DNA of 64,000 bases from Pleodorina starrii (Eukaryota; Chlorophyta; Chlorophyceae; Chlamydomonadales; Volvocaceae). Positions 15,168 through 28,300 of this stretch are shown in pieces. Location: NCBI GenBank assembly GCA_030267565.1, contig BRXU01000003.1, positions 4,997,001 through 5,061,000 of the forward strand, in the 5' to 3' direction. The notes under the pieces are model-generated. The model saw only the letters and a list, made by a program, of their open reading frames with translations, made no database searches and was not told where the DNA came from. The position numbers and the translations under genes are program-made. Position 1 is the first letter of the stretch, and each line of letters starts with the position of its first letter.

Positions 15168-15843
15168 TGTCACGACACACTGCGTTATTGACACAGCGCG
15201 TCTATCTCGCTAGTTTTGCTGTTCTTGCCACTTTCGGGCAATTTTGTCAGTTACGGTTAGTTGGGCGGTTAGCACGCCGGAACGTGATCGTGCGACCGAC
15301 CCAGGGCGCTTTCAGCCCGTATTGATTAGAGTTGTTGTAGTCATTATGTTGCATTACGTGCTTTTTGCCGTGCGGTATCGGGCAACAGCGCCTGCTTGTC
15401 GGAGGACTTCGTATGCAGATGTGGATACGTAGGCTCCAGGGTGGGTCCCTTGCTCGGGCCCCGCAGTCCCGGCTTTGAGCCGCTGCTCGCGCTTGCGCGA
15501 GCAGCGGTGAAAATAGTCTAAACAACAGCAGTCGCTGGCCAGTCGTCAACTGGTTGTGGACCGTGACAACAAGCAAAGGAATAGCCTGCGCTTCGTGTCC
15601 ACCTAGACCACCGCAATAACATTCGTCACTTGTAACCTCAATAGCTTTCTCTCGCCTTCAGCCATAGTCGTCCCTGTTGACCCTGGGCGCTCGCAGTCCG
15701 CGAGCGCGATCAGCTAGGGAGTGCGCCGTCCGGGACGCGCGCCGTTCAGCGCGTGTCCCCAGTTCTGGGCGCCGTCAACTCATCGCCAAAGAGAGTCAGC
15801 GCGAGGCTCACCCAACGAGCCGTTTACGTCGTGTGTCGTGACA
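15168..15843. mobile_element. Candidate inverted-repeat element sharing ends with 58739-59107
   Basis: The left end reads TGTCACGACACAC (15168-15180) and the right end is its exact inverse (15831-15843). AAGG lies immediately outside both ends and could be a 4-bp target duplication. The first 31 bp of the left end match the left end at 58739 almost exactly, through ATTGACACAGCG. No transposase frame is present, so it would be non-autonomous. The end repeats are perfect for only 13 bp here. Confidence 0.6.
15480..15507. repeat. Perfect 13-bp hairpin with 2-nt loop
   Basis: CCGCTGCTCGCGC (15480-15492), loop TT, then GCGCGAGCAGCGG (15495-15507). It lies inside the candidate element at 15168-15843. 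Confidence 0.9.
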
Positions 15844-17924
15844 AAGGTTCTCGCAATGGCGATGTTCGAACGACGTTCGAATTGACCAGGAGGCGGTTAC
15901 GCGGTTTGCGCGTGTCGTGGTGGCTGGTTTGGTGGTGTCATTGTCGGTTGTTGCAATGTCCCAATGTAGTGTGCTGGTGTCCTTGTTGTGTAATGGTGGG
16001 GGCTCTCAGCGAGTCTGCAGACCTTCCCACGGGGGCAGGGGGCACCCGCGGACATTAACCTGCCGCCATCCAGCCCGCCTCTTCGCGCCATGGCTGCTAG
16101 GGGGATGATCAAGGTGCGCACGCAGGTAGGGGTACGGTGACGGAGCACACGCTCAGCGCTCGCGCGGGGCCCGGACGGATGGTCTGGCGCGCGGTGGCCG
16201 CACACATTGCCGCAAGCGGCTTAGGATGCGGTAAGCCATCAGGGTTAGGCTCTTAGGCACTGGCCTGGCCTCGTCGCGAGTTGTCTGCTGGCAACCAGTC
16301 GCTTGGCCTCTTGGGGCCGCGCAGGACAAAGCAAGCCTGGCCGACGATGTAGGAGCGCGGGTAGGAGCGCATTCTACCATTCACGGATTTCCACGCAAAG
16401 CCAGCCTCCATCATACCGGTCGCGCCCCCGGAACCCGAATGAAGAACTCCTAGGCGGTTTTGGCGAGTTGTGCACATGCGCGCTGGGTGCCGGACCTGCC
16501 GGTACTACTACCAGGAGCAGGCCGTGCCTCCTGTGTGACAGGCGACAGACACATCGCGCACGGCGTTATCCCGGTGAACTCAAAGCTGGCGTACTGCAAT
16601 GACCGCAAGCCGACTCGAACTGGGCCCAGGATGTAGTTACAGCGAGCAGGCTCACGCCGTGATTAGCGCAACTCCTTGTCATGTGCCCCACGACACGACA
16701 CGCACGTGGACCAGAGTTTCTGATTCGGCAAGAGGACCGTTACAGGGTTGGAGGACAGGCCAGTTTCCGCTGGCCTCGCTGCCAGTGACGTTTTTTCAAT
16801 ATAAACGGTCACCAGATCTGTCACGGGATCAGCACGAATGCGGAGGCCGTGCCGCCGCCGTTGCAGTACGACCGGCCCCCCGCTCCCGCCACCCATCCGG
16901 CGCAGCAATTGATGTGCCCGCGGTTGCCGCGTCCCTACTCCATATGGTGGATCATAGGATGTGTGTGTTCCGTGCTAGGTATAAATATATCGTTATCAGC
17001 TCCACGCACACAAAAGAATCAATTGGAAGAATAGCGCCGCCGGCAGTATCGTTATCGCCGGCGATGCGCGCACGCATACGCACATACGCACACGCGCACA
17101 CACACGCGCCCGCTGCCCGCCGGATTGCACACACATCGTACACAAGATGGCCGCACAGGTAAGCATCACACGTTAGCACCACATAGAAGCATAAGCACAT
17201 GTAAGGACTATGACATATTATTGGAAGCCTTGATGCAATATGTATGTGCAGCGCGATGCTGGAGGGGCAGCAGCCGATGCCCGCGCGCTCGACGGAGGTG
17301 CTGTCATCCTTTCAGACCACCCCTGGAGTAAACCACCTGAATCTGATTCTCTTCGAACGTTCAGGACAGGTCGGGAGTACACCAGACGACCAGAGCCGGA
17401 GGAACCTAGGATGCGGCTCCTAGCTAGGCCACGGGACAGCTAGCAGTCTATGCACGCCACCTCTCACCGTGAAGCCCTCAGGACCAAGGCTCGCCTCGCG
17501 CGCGCGGGCAACGAACGCACATCCCCCACCATGCATCTTCTTCCGAGCACCCACCCACCCACCCACCCACCCACCCACGCACCCACCCAGGTGCAACAAC
17601 GGAATGCAGCAGCAAGTGTTGCCGGACAATGTATTTAGCCCATGCAACGTCATTGCTGATGCCGATGCTGCCAGCCTGAGAGCCCGTCTATTCGCCTGCC
17701 TACTCAGCTGCCAATCCGCAAGCCGCCCCCGCCTATGGCTACAGCCAGTTGCCTACCCCCATCTCACACCTGCGCCAATGCACAGCCTGCATTAACCCCC
17801 CCCCACACACGCATACGCCCTGCGCTGCTCTTCGCTGCTGCCTTCTATGGCATCACACCTTACCTCACCTCACCTCACAGCTCACACCGCCTCTGCCCCA
17901 TACAAAGCCAGCCAGCGGCCCCCC

Positions 17925-20900
17925 TCACCGCCTGTCCCCGCTTCCTGCAGCCGGCGCCGCCGCCGCGGTGTCGTGCGTCGCCAGCGGGCAGCAGTCGCGG
18001 TCGTCACTGAACAGCGCCACCGAGCACTGCCCCCGCTCGCCGCGCGAGCAGAACTCCGTCAGCGTCGGGCAGGCCGCGTTGGCCCAGAACTCCAGGCACA
18101 GCCTCAGGCCCCCAGGCGGCACATCCGCGCGCGCCACCCCCAAACCGGGCAACTTGAACGCGCCTGGGCCCCACTGCCCGTCCACCTTGGACCCATCCAG
18201 GTACGCGTTGCGCACGCTGCCGCGGCAGGCGCCGCTACTCCACCACTCCACCTTTGACAGCCCCTGGTTACAGCACTTGTTGTTGGGGTCGGCGCAAGCG
18301 GTGGCGCGCAGCTTGACGCAGAACATGGTTTTGGAGCGGGAGCGCTCCAGGGTGGCGACGGGGTCGACGGAGAAGGGCAGGAGGCGGGCGGTGCGGTTGC
18401 ACTTGCAGAAGGGGAAGGTGGTGGTGGCGGGCTGGGGTAGGGGCTGGGGTAGGGGCTGGGGTAGGGGTAGGGGCTGGGGCGAGCTGGCGGGGGTTGGGGT
18501 GGAGGTGTTGGGCTGGGCAGGTGGGGGCGTGAGGCGGGGTGGCGGCGGGAGGGCGGGGGGCGGAGGTGAGGGCGGTGTGCTCGGGAGGTTCGGGGGAGAT
18601 GAGGGCGGGGGTGAGGGTGGAGGTGGCGAGGGTGGAGGTGGGGATGGTGGTGGCGTGGAGGCGGGGCTGGTAGGCTTCGGAGGCGGGGAATGGGGGCTGG
18701 CGAGTGGAAGTTTGGGAGAGGAGGAGGGAGTAAGTGGGGCAGGAGAGGGCGGTGGGGGCGAGGGCGGAGAGGGGGAGGGCGGCGGCGGGGATGGCGGTGG
18801 TGGGGAGGGAGGCGGAGGCAATGGCGGGGTCGGCGAAGGTGGCGGGGGTGAAGGAGGAATTGGGGACGGAGGAGGAGGAGACAGCGGCTTGGTGGCGGGA
18901 GTACTGATGGCAGATGGTTGCGACAGAGGGGACGGGGATGATGAGGGAGGAGGGGGCGAGGGTGGGGACGGCGAGGGCGGTGGGGGCGAGGGCGGAGAGG
19001 GGGAGGGCGGCGGCGGGGATGGCGGTGGTGGGGAGGGAGGCGGAGGCAATGGCGGGGTCGGCGAAGGTGGCGGGGGTGAAGGAGGAATTGGGGACGGAGG
19101 AGGAGGGGACAGCGGCTTGATGGCGGGAGTACTGATGGCAGATGGTTGCGACAGAGGGGACAGGGGAGGAACTGGGTTGGAGGTGAGGGCCGGCAGCGGC
19201 GTGGAGGGTGGAGGGGGCGTGGGCACGGGTGTTACGGAGAGAGGGAAAGGGGGAAGCGTCACCGAGGCGGACAGGGGTGGAGGAGGGGAGGTTGAGGTGA
19301 GGGGAGGAGGGAACGAATAGGCTGGCGAGGAGACGGGTTGGGGCGACGGCGGAGGCGGTGATGGAGGGAGTGGAGACGGTGGGGGCGGAGAGGGCGGTGG
19401 GGGAGAGGGCGGTGGCGGATTGGGCGGTCGCGGTGAGGGGGGAGGAGGAGAGGGAGGAGAAGGGGAAGGAGGTGGAGGGGAGAGACGGAGCGGAGGCGGC
19501 GAGGGAGGTGGAGGCGGAGGCGGAGGCGGAGGCGGCGAGGGGGGTGGAGGCGGAGGCGAAGGTGGCGGTGGTGAGGAAACTGCCATTGGCGGCGGCGGGG
19601 CGGGGGAATGCGGCGACGGCGGCGGCGGCGAGGTTAAAGGCTGAGATGAGGCGCCTGAGGAGGGGGACAGCGAAGCCAGAGGTGGCGGCCGCGGTGGCCG
19701 TGGGTTTGGAGGCGATGGAGGCGGCCGGGGAGGCGACGGCGGCGATGGCGGCGACGGCGGCGGCGGTGGCGGCGACCGGGGGGGTCGCGACGGTCTGGGA
19801 GGTGGCGGCGGCGAGACCTGGGTCCACAACCCGGCCGTGGTAGCTGGCAGGTCACCCACCAGACCCACGGGACAGCAGCTGCTGGTGTCGTCGACGGCGG
19901 AGTAGGAGCACAGGCCGTTGTCGCCGGCGCACAGCTGGTCCATGGTGGGACAGGTGCCGCCCAGGGTAATGCAGATCTGTTTGCCGTCGGCGTCGGCGGC
20001 CGTCAGGTTGAGGCCGGTAAGGCGGTAGAGGGCATTTTCGCTAGCGTCGCCGTACCATTCGAAGGTGGGCGTGTCAACCTTCGAGCCGTCGACGGTTACC
20101 CGGGAGATGGAGCGACGGCAGGAGGTGCCTGCGGAGGGGTAGAGGGGCGGAGGGGCGGAGGGGCGGGGGATGAGGACGGGGACTGAGCCGGGGGCGAATC
20201 AGGGGTATGAGGGGGTAAAGAAAAAACGTACCGCAGGGGAGGAACAGAGACGGAGTTAGCTGTATAGGAGGGGAGATGAGGGCAGTGAGGAAGGAAGGGC
20301 GAACAGGGCGAACAGCGAATGTGAGGGAGGTTTCAATCGGGGGCCGGGGCGGGGCGGGGGGGTGGGGTGAAGGCTGGCAAGTGGCAACTACAGCAGACGG
20401 GTGGACGGGTGAGCGGGGCGGGGGGAATTGGGGGCTTGGGGCGCTACCGATCGCTGCGTGGCTGCCAGCGGCATCAGCGGCATTACGATGGCTCTCCTTT
20501 TGCTTGCGGACGCTGCCAGGAGATGTCGTACCGTAACAGGCAGAGGAACAGGCGGGCTTGGAACAAACACGCAGGCGGGCGCAAAGGTGTGATCACACGA
20601 CGAGGCGCTGTGCGGCTGGGGGCGTGTGGAGCCGCGTGTGTGGGGGGGGGGGGCTGGTGTGTGTGTATGTGGGGTGAGGGGGTGGTCAGACCGGCGGTCC
20701 GGCTCTGACGGAAGGTGGCTGCGGAAACTCGCAGTGCCCGGGACGTTGCACCGCCTTGTTCTCCGGAGGGTGACTGGGTGAAGGAGCAAGGGCCGCGACC
20801 AAGTCGATTGCCAGCTTGGTGCTTGCCCCCCCGCCCCCGCCCCCGCCCCCCTGGGACCGAAGCACAGAACCCCACTACCGTACTACCGTATCAGCACGCC

Positions 20901-21540
20901 CTCGCTGCCTCGTCAGTGCCCAACGCGTCCGCGCTATTGGTATTCAGAGTGATCGGGTCTTAGGTGCAAGCGGCGTTCGGTCTCAGCGGCGTTTCGAGCA
21001 GGGTCCATCATAATGCGCAATTGTGGTGGGGGTCTACCGTGGTGGTGCAGCGAATAAAACTCACCTACTGACAGCTCGAGGCGGCTGAAGGTGACGTCAC
21101 CGCCGCAGCAGGCACCCGTACTGGCATCGCACGGCACGACTCGGGCGGTGAAGCAAACGATGTTGCCTTCCACGGAGTAAGCCGGTTCGAGCCGGAAGCG
21201 CGACTGGGTAATATCTCGGACGCACGGGTAGGGCGGGAAGAGCTCGCGGGCGCCTGTGATGGCCTTGGTCTTCTGCAGGAGGTTCCTGAATTGGGGGAAA
21301 TGGGAGCAAACATGGTTACTGAGATGGTGTCGCGGCGGCTCTGCGAAGAAAGTGTTGTGGGAGCTTTGTGGCACATCTCGACAGATGCGAATGTGCATGG
21401 CTGCTGCGACTACCGCAACTCATGGAAGCAGGAGCGGCTAAGTGGGTGACAAGCTTTGTATGTGGATGTCACCTTCTAGCAGATGCGCTTCCGCCGCTGG
21501 CGCACAGGATGGCCAGTAGGAGCGCCGCGAATGGCCGCAT
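17925..21540 (-). CDS. Pherophorin 2 (extracellular-matrix glycoprotein)
   Basis: Second pherophorin of the tandem pair, on the same strand. Exons are 21540-21473 (signal peptide [20 protein letters not shown]), 21285-21065, and 20128-17925 (stop). The spliced frame gives 830 aa. The N-terminal domain reads [20 protein letters not shown], then [10 protein letters not shown] and [15 protein letters not shown], ending at SCCPVG (about residue 187). The rod (about 195-665) is rich in SPPPP but also contains irregular Ala/Thr/Val-Pro segments and an in-frame 76-codon duplication. The C-terminal domain (about 670-830) begins FPFCKCNRT and keeps the paired Cys pattern through CCPL. Intron phases (2, then 1) match pherophorin 1 exactly, so the two arose by tandem duplication while the rods diverged. 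No good TGTAA signal was found nearby. Confidence 0.95.
18751..19160 (-). repeat. 228-bp (76-codon) tandem duplication in the pherophorin 2 rod
   Basis: The segment from 18751 recurs from 18979 with period 228 bp, an exact multiple of three, so the rod is lengthened in frame. Both copies encode [12 protein letters not shown] followed by [10 protein letters not shown]. One visible difference is Ile versus Thr before KPL. Similarity fades just after 19160. Confidence 0.9.
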
Positions 21541-24500
21541 TACGTCCAGCTGGTCGCTCGCAAGCCCTTGAAGGAAAATGCAGAAGATTGCCCTGAAAAA
21601 TGGATTAAAAATATGTCTTGGTGTAGGGAAAGCGCAACCAGCAGTGCGCTGCACCGTTCGCTTCGTCGCAAGTTGATGGCGTGCAACAATCGTATGGGTT
21701 GACCCACCTCCAGGCGTATGCTTCGGACCAAATCGCAGTGATAACCAAGTGTGCTAGAAGTCACACTTGGCCAAACGTGAGACTCTGAATTGAGGAGATG
21801 GTTGCCCGAGGGATGGTGTGCTCTCGGGAGAGATGTCTCGCAAGTCTAATCACGCCACTGCTAACCTAATGTTACGCCCAGACCAATGTGGAGAGGTCCA
21901 GGACTATGTAAAATGGCGAATGTCGACATCTATCTTATCCATTGGCGAAGAGAGAGCAAAACCAGTAGCGCATGTACGAGCAGTAACCGCAGCTGGGTGT
22001 GACCCAAAGACTTGCCCTCGATGTAAGTAACCGCACTGGAGTTCACGCTTTCAGCGTGAGGCACCTGATTTGGCTCTCACCGTGCCTTCTGTACTTGCGT
22101 GCCGATGTTGCTCATTTTTGTAATTGCCCAAAGGTATACAACATGTTGTACTTGATTAATCTATGAATTTTTATTAAGATTATTTGCATTATTACGATCA
22201 CCTGCGGCTAACGGCATTGCTCACGGCTAAGCGCGAGCTGGCGCGAGCGAATGGTTATTGTCTATCGACAGCCCGAGCGTGAGCCTCTTGTCCATCCTCA
22301 TTTATGCCTGGATCATTTTCGAGATAGTTCTCAGTAGTTTTATGATGAGCTTTGGGTCACACTGCAGGGGAGCTCAAAGGTGATCACGGACTGCTGCCCG
22401 TGGTTGAAGCTCAAAGAAACAGTGTGACGGCAGGCCTCGCAGTCCCTGACCATCCTTCCTACTGCTTTCGTGCCTAGTACCAGTGACGTGTATGGAGCAC
22501 ACATGTGCACGCGGTTGCAACTTGCAAGCCGTGCAAGGTCGGGCTCTCCTTCGTTACCCTTTGCACCCTCGCATACAGGCCGGGTTCAAACAGCAGCGTA
22601 TACAGCTAAATGCACCAGACTCACAAAGCAGCACTTGCAGCCAAGTTGTGTGCGTGTGTGTTTGTGTTTGTTACATGGGTGGGGCCGCGTACCCCATACA
22701 TGAACAAAAAACCCATACGAGACTGATGGACGGCTGGACGGCTCCCATTTCATCGCTTCGTCCATGCGGCCAACGGTCCCAGCGACAGTCAACCTCAGTT
22801 CGCTAGGCCGCACCACCAACTGCCGGTCCGTATTTGGCACGGCACGAACCACATTGGTGCCCGATAAGAGCGACGAGTGTCGCATGGTCGTTGCAGGGCG
22901 ATGCGTGGGTATAGCCCTAATCGCCTGTGCAAACCGATGGCGTGTGCCAGGCTGCCAGCGCGGGGAGTGGCGGGCTGCGTCCGGCCCCGTCTGCATGGAC
23001 AGCTTCCTCAGCCAGCTTGCAAGAGTGCGCAATGGCCGCCAATACCGGTAGGCGCCACTGGCCGCCCGACGTCCAACCTCCAATTCCAGACATGCTTGGG
23101 TTTCCTTGGCTGCACTGCCCTGCCCTGTGGTGTCTGGTGTGGCATCCATCCGTTGGGATACGTGTCGAGGCTCCGCGCTTAGGTCGGTTCTCGGCTGGCC
23201 GAGGACTTGGCCGTGCTACGCCACACTTGCGCGGGGGGCGGGGCTCGGTCACGTACAGCCCCGATCTACCCACCTACCGGGTATGCTCGCGAGCGAAGGT
23301 TGGGAACAGTTGGTTTTGCCTCGGACCGTCGGACGGGTACACCGTCCTAAACTCGGGATACGGTAGCCATCGGCCGAGACTCGAGAGGATCCCTGCAACG
23401 ATCTACCGATGGCCGACCGACAGCCCTTACCTTACTTCTCAACTCCCGTGAAGCAAAGCAACACGCACGTGTCACCGCTGTTGGGTTGCGCCATTCGTTG
23501 GTGCCGGGTGCGAAACAGAGTGCCAACAGTCCCGGTGTGGAGCGCACGTGCCATGGGACGATACCGTACATGGTGGCTTAGGCCCGAACCAGGAGATTCC
23601 AGAGGAGATTTACATCGCCCGCCACCTCCGTCCAATCCCCGTTTCAGGAGGCCACGTAAAGGCCTTGTAGTGCCGCGGCGCGGCAGTCAGGTCCCACACC
23701 CGCCGTGCCCCAAAGAACCCATCCGTACTGTAACGGTGTTGGCGCTCGCTGTTGGTACTCGCTGTTAAGGTACCGTACTCGCCCCCGCCCAGGCAACGCA
23801 AACATTTTCAGTTGCGCCCGGGCGCGTGTGACCCCAAGCCCAGCTGCTCAGTACCGTACGCACACGAAAACTTAACGACCAAGATGGAGCACGCCCACCC
23901 TACAACACCTGCACCCGCCTTTCCCTAGCTGTGCCTGCAAATACCGTTAGTGGCTCGTTAAAGCGGACGTGTCGCAAGCCGCTGCTCCGGAACCCTGTCC
24001 CAAGCTCCCAACCCAGTCGATGACCGCGCGGCGCAAGAAACGCGACACGGTTTGACGCCGCGCGATGCCGCGATGCCGCCATGATGCCGCATTCGTCGGT
24101 CATCGTCTGGCGACACCACCTCACTCTCCTGCTTGATGCGATGTGAACATGTGATGCGGATGCACGAGAATGCTGCAAGTACGGGGAGCACGGGGAGCCA
24201 GGGAGCCCCCTCCCTCCCTCCCTCCCCGTCACGCCAGGTGCTGCTCACGCCCAAGGCAGCCAGCCAGCAGGCCTGTTGAGGGCCGCAGCCGCCGGGGGGC
24301 CGGTCGCCCAACCCGCGCGTCGAAAGCCCCAGTGCCACAACCCTTATTGCCCGACACCTTTCCCAAGCTCCCTCTTTCTCTCCCTACCACCCAGCCAGTC
24401 CACTTTACACTCGCATCACGCAATGCGATAAATAACCAATCCATCCACGCGACACGCCCCCGCCCACGCTCCGATGACTTGAAAACCCGCTGAATGCAAG

Positions 24501-25317
24501 TGTGTGTGGACGTATGTGTTGGCGGTCGCATGAAACACAGCCGCGCCACGGGCACAGACAGGCGCTGGGCAACCACATACGACCACATACGACGTGACCG
24601 GGTGCGGCTGCGGCAACGGACACACTTGCTTGATCAACGACGCCCAAAGGCCCCCCCCTCGGTAACTACACTGCCACCTGCTTCGACCACCTAGAATTAG
24701 AATTGACTGCAGTGGAGGAAAAATCAGTAAATCACGCTCATCATTCATGCACACGTCGCAGCCCGGGGCAGGGGCATGTACAAACGGACGGACAAAGAGA
24801 ACCGCAGTGGAGTACCCACACCGCAGCAGCAGCAGCAGGGTGCGCTACGCGAGGCGCACCCCGACGGACGGACGGACGGACAGGGCCGGCAACTCCTCGA
24901 GACGTGGGTGGCGCCGTGGTGCGACTCCCGTGCGCGTGCGTCCCTCCTGGCCACCATCCCGGCCCCTCCCCTCAAGCGGCTCAGGTTACCTCGGCGGCGA
25001 TCTCCGCCGGCGGGGACGTCCAGTCTCGCTGTCGCTCCCGTTCTGGGAGCCTACCGGTAGGTCGCTCTCGCAGCCTCAAGCTTGGTTGCGAGAGCGACCT
25101 GCAACAGAAAGGGAGCGGGGGGGGCGCGGAGACTGGCCGCCAGCAGTTATCAGTAGCGCCGCGCCCCAAACATGGCGTATGAATGTCCGCTGCTGCTGCT
25201 GCTGTCGCTGTTGCTGCTGCTGGCAAGGCGCTGCCGCCGCTTCGGCGCAGTGCAGCCGGATGCCTCCGAAGCGCCGATGATGCTCAGATGGTGCCGCTCT
25301 CTCTCAGACCTCCGAGC
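21541..25317. other. Intergenic region, pherophorin 2 to SAT
   Basis: No confident gene in 3.8 kb. It contains the promoter side of pherophorin 2, an AT-rich stretch (about 22100-22200), a hairpin at 22043-22059, and GC-rich short frames on both strands without recognised domains. Downstream UTR of the SAT gene must occupy the right end. Confidence 0.5.
22043..22059. repeat. 7-bp hairpin
   Basis: TCACGCT and AGCGTGA separated by TTC. Short; could be chance. Confidence 0.5.
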
Positions 25318-28300
25318 TCAAATCTCGTACTCCGGTGCGGGCTTCTTGCCGCCCTCCGAGGCCGTCGGCGTGTGCGCGCCGTCCAACGCCGGCGCCGCTG
25401 CCGCTTGCGACACCGCCGCGGCAACCGCTCCATTCAAGACGCCGCCGCCGCCGCCTGCACCCACGCCATTTCCATTTCCATTCCCGTTCACGCTGCTGCT
25501 GCTGCCATGGCCATTATGCGAAGCCGCCGCCGCTGCCACGGGCTCCTCCACCGAGCTGACCGTCCCCGGCGGCACCGCCGCCGCCGCCGCCGCGACCGCG
25601 GCGGCCGCCGCCGCCACCGCACTGCCCTCGTGCAAGTCCATCAGCCGTCGGCTCCAGTGGCGCATCGACAGCGCGGGGTTGCCCAGCACCGGCCCGATCT
25701 CCTTGGCCGGCGAGCCCGCCACCAGAATATGCGGCGGCACGGGTTTGAGCACCAGGCTGCCGGCGGCGATCTGAGCGCCCTTGCCGATGTTGATGTTGCC
25801 CAGAATGGTGGCGCAGGCACCGATCAGCACGTTGTCGCCCACCTGCGCCGTTGACAGCCGTCGGCGGTTGGGTGGCGGTTTATGGGGGTGGTGGTTCCCG
25901 GTAGCCTACCGGCGGTAGGTTATGCACCCTCCCCGCCTTAGCGCAGCGTCGGCCCGGTCTCTTCCCCCCGCAAAACACACAACCCTCCCCCTTCTGCGTC
26001 CGCTGGTGCTGCTTGCCCGGCCGGTTGCGTTCCAACCACGTCACCCTTCCTGGTGTGTCTCATTCTCGCCACTCGGATGAGGCCCGTCGCGATGCGGCAC
26101 TGGAAAGCACCCACTCATCCTCCCCGCCGCATAGCCAACGTCCCCTGCGCCCCGCCTGCCTCCCCGACCGCCCCTGTCCTCCGCAAAGCGCCCATCGATA
26201 CGGCCCCCGGTCCGCAATAGCACACCCCCGCGGACGAAATGGCGACGCAACACTACGGAGGCCCCGACCCGCCCCTGGCGCCCTATCCCGCTGCAAAAAC
26301 GACCATAGTGTTACGGCGCCATGACAACACGCGGCGGCGACCGACAAGCCGCCTCAGCCCCCACCCCCAGCCTCATCTTTCAGCCCTCTCAGCCCTCTCC
26401 TCACCTTGGGGTGGCGGTCGCCAATCTCCTTGCCGGTGCCACCAAGCGTCACGTTCTGGGGGTATGGGGCCGTGGTGTTAGGGGCGGGGTTAAGAAATAC
26501 CCGGCGGCAAGCGGCGGGTGGTAGTCGGGGTGGTGGGGTTTTAGGAAACAGGACCCCCCTAAACCCCAACCCCACCACCACATGTGCGTTCGGCCAGGTG
26601 CGACCGCATCTCTCGGTTCGACTCGGCTCGCGGGTTTCCGGAGCTGGTCATCCCGCCCTGCTTGCCGCCCTCTTCCGTGCCCGCCTATTTCTGTCTCCCC
26701 CTGCCTGGCCCCGCCCTCCACCCTCCCCACACCCTCCACAACCCGCCAACCACCCCGCCCCGCGCACGGACCTGCAGTATGGATACATTGTTTCCAATGA
26801 CCGCCGTCTCTCCGATTACCACCCCGGTGCCGTGGTCCAGCAGCACGCCCTTGCCGATGCGGGCGGCGGGGTGGATGTCCACCGCAAACACCTCCGACAT
26901 GCGGCTCTGGGGGAGGCGAGGGGAGGAGGCGGGAAGGAGGCGGGAAGGAGGCGGGAAGGGGGCGGGGAGGAGGTTGCGGGGCCGGGGGAGGGACTGGGGC
27001 CAAGGTTGGGGGCGGGGGAAGAGGACAGGAGGCCTGGATTCGTGAACGCGATATGGGCGGCGGGCACTGCTGGGGCAGGGTCAGCCCCCTTACCACCCAC
27101 CCCCCCACCCAGCCCAACCCCCTTGTTCCTCCACCTCCCCTAAACCCCCTTCCCCCCTCGTTCTCGTTCTCGCGCTCAAGCCCACGAGAGCCAGCCAGCC
27201 AGCCAGCCAGTCCACGGACCTGCAACGCCAGCGCCATGACCTTCTGGTTTCGGCGCCACAGCGCATGCGCGATGCGCTGCGTCTGGATGGCGTGGTAGCC
27301 CTTGTAGTACAGCAGCGCGTGGCTGTACGACGTGCAGGCCGGGTCGCGCTCTCGGCAGGCGGCGATATCCGACAGCGCGGCGCAGCGCACGTCGGGCTCC
27401 GAACGCAGCACGCCGTGGAAGATCTCAAACAGCTGCGTCGTTGAAGGGGGGCGGGGGGAAGTGCGGGTTTTGGGGGTCCGAGTCTGTCTGACAGGTCCGG
27501 TCCGAAGAGGTTGGGTTCTCAAGCTACCAATAAACCTCAGTTAAACCTGGAGGTTGGGTTCTCTAGCGGGTTGAGAAGTGGGGCGGAGAACACGCAGCGG
27601 AGGAACCTCAAGGGGGGCCCCTAAGGCGGTCGGACTCCGCCGGGGAGGCGGGTGGGAAGCGGGTGAGCAGATGCACGGACGAACGAAGGTGTCGAGAGAG
27701 GGACACCCCTCCCGCAGGTCCCGCGATGAGTCTGCGTCTGATTGCACCTGCGCCCACAATTGCATCCCCCCCCGGTGGGCGGGGGGGGGTATCCACGTAT
27801 AGGCCGGAGCCCGTGAACGGTAACGTAACAAAAGAATTCCGTCTCATCTGGGGGGGGGTCTGCCGCCGCCCGGCCTCACTCCCCTACGTTACTACGTATG
27901 GGCTTCATGGTCTTCTTCTTTGGTAATCTTGGTGCCTGGCGGCTGAAACCAGTACCACCCCCCGCGCGGTTCAAAAGCCCCAGACCCCGCTGGACATCGC
28001 TTCGCCCCGCCCTTCTTGGCTTTCCCCTCGCTTTCCCCCCTCCTCGCTTGCTTTCTTCCATCCCAGCCCCCGGCGTCCCGCAGCCCGGTGCCCTGCCTGT
28101 GTTGGCAGCATGGTGCTGTTCGCCAGTCGGTTGGCCAGCACAAAGCCCAGCGCCAGTTCGAACGAGTCGTGGGCCAGAATGGAGGCGTACAGGAAGGAAC
28201 TCAGCAGCGGCTCCGTGGCCGCGTCCGCCTGGGCCTCGGCGCTGCGGGGGAGGGAGGGAAGGAGGGGAAAGTGGGACAGGGAGGGAGGAAGACGGAGCAG

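Larger units (their letters stand above)
13772..17924. other. Intergenic region between the pherophorins
   Basis: No gene is recognised in 4.15 kb. Contents include a candidate inverted-repeat element (15168-15843), a perfect hairpin (15480-15507), and a CCCA repeat near 17551-17590. GC content is lower in 14150-14850 than in the genes. Open frames are short and lack domains. Confidence 0.5.

Noticed and set aside
17749..19320. 523-codon plus-strand Gly/Glu-rich frame
   Set aside because: Antisense of the pherophorin 2 rod; no domain in its own frame.
25172..25854. Plus-strand frames of 200 and 223 codons over the SAT last exon
   Set aside because: Shadow of the SAT C-terminal exon, whose catalytic motifs are unmistakable on the minus strand.
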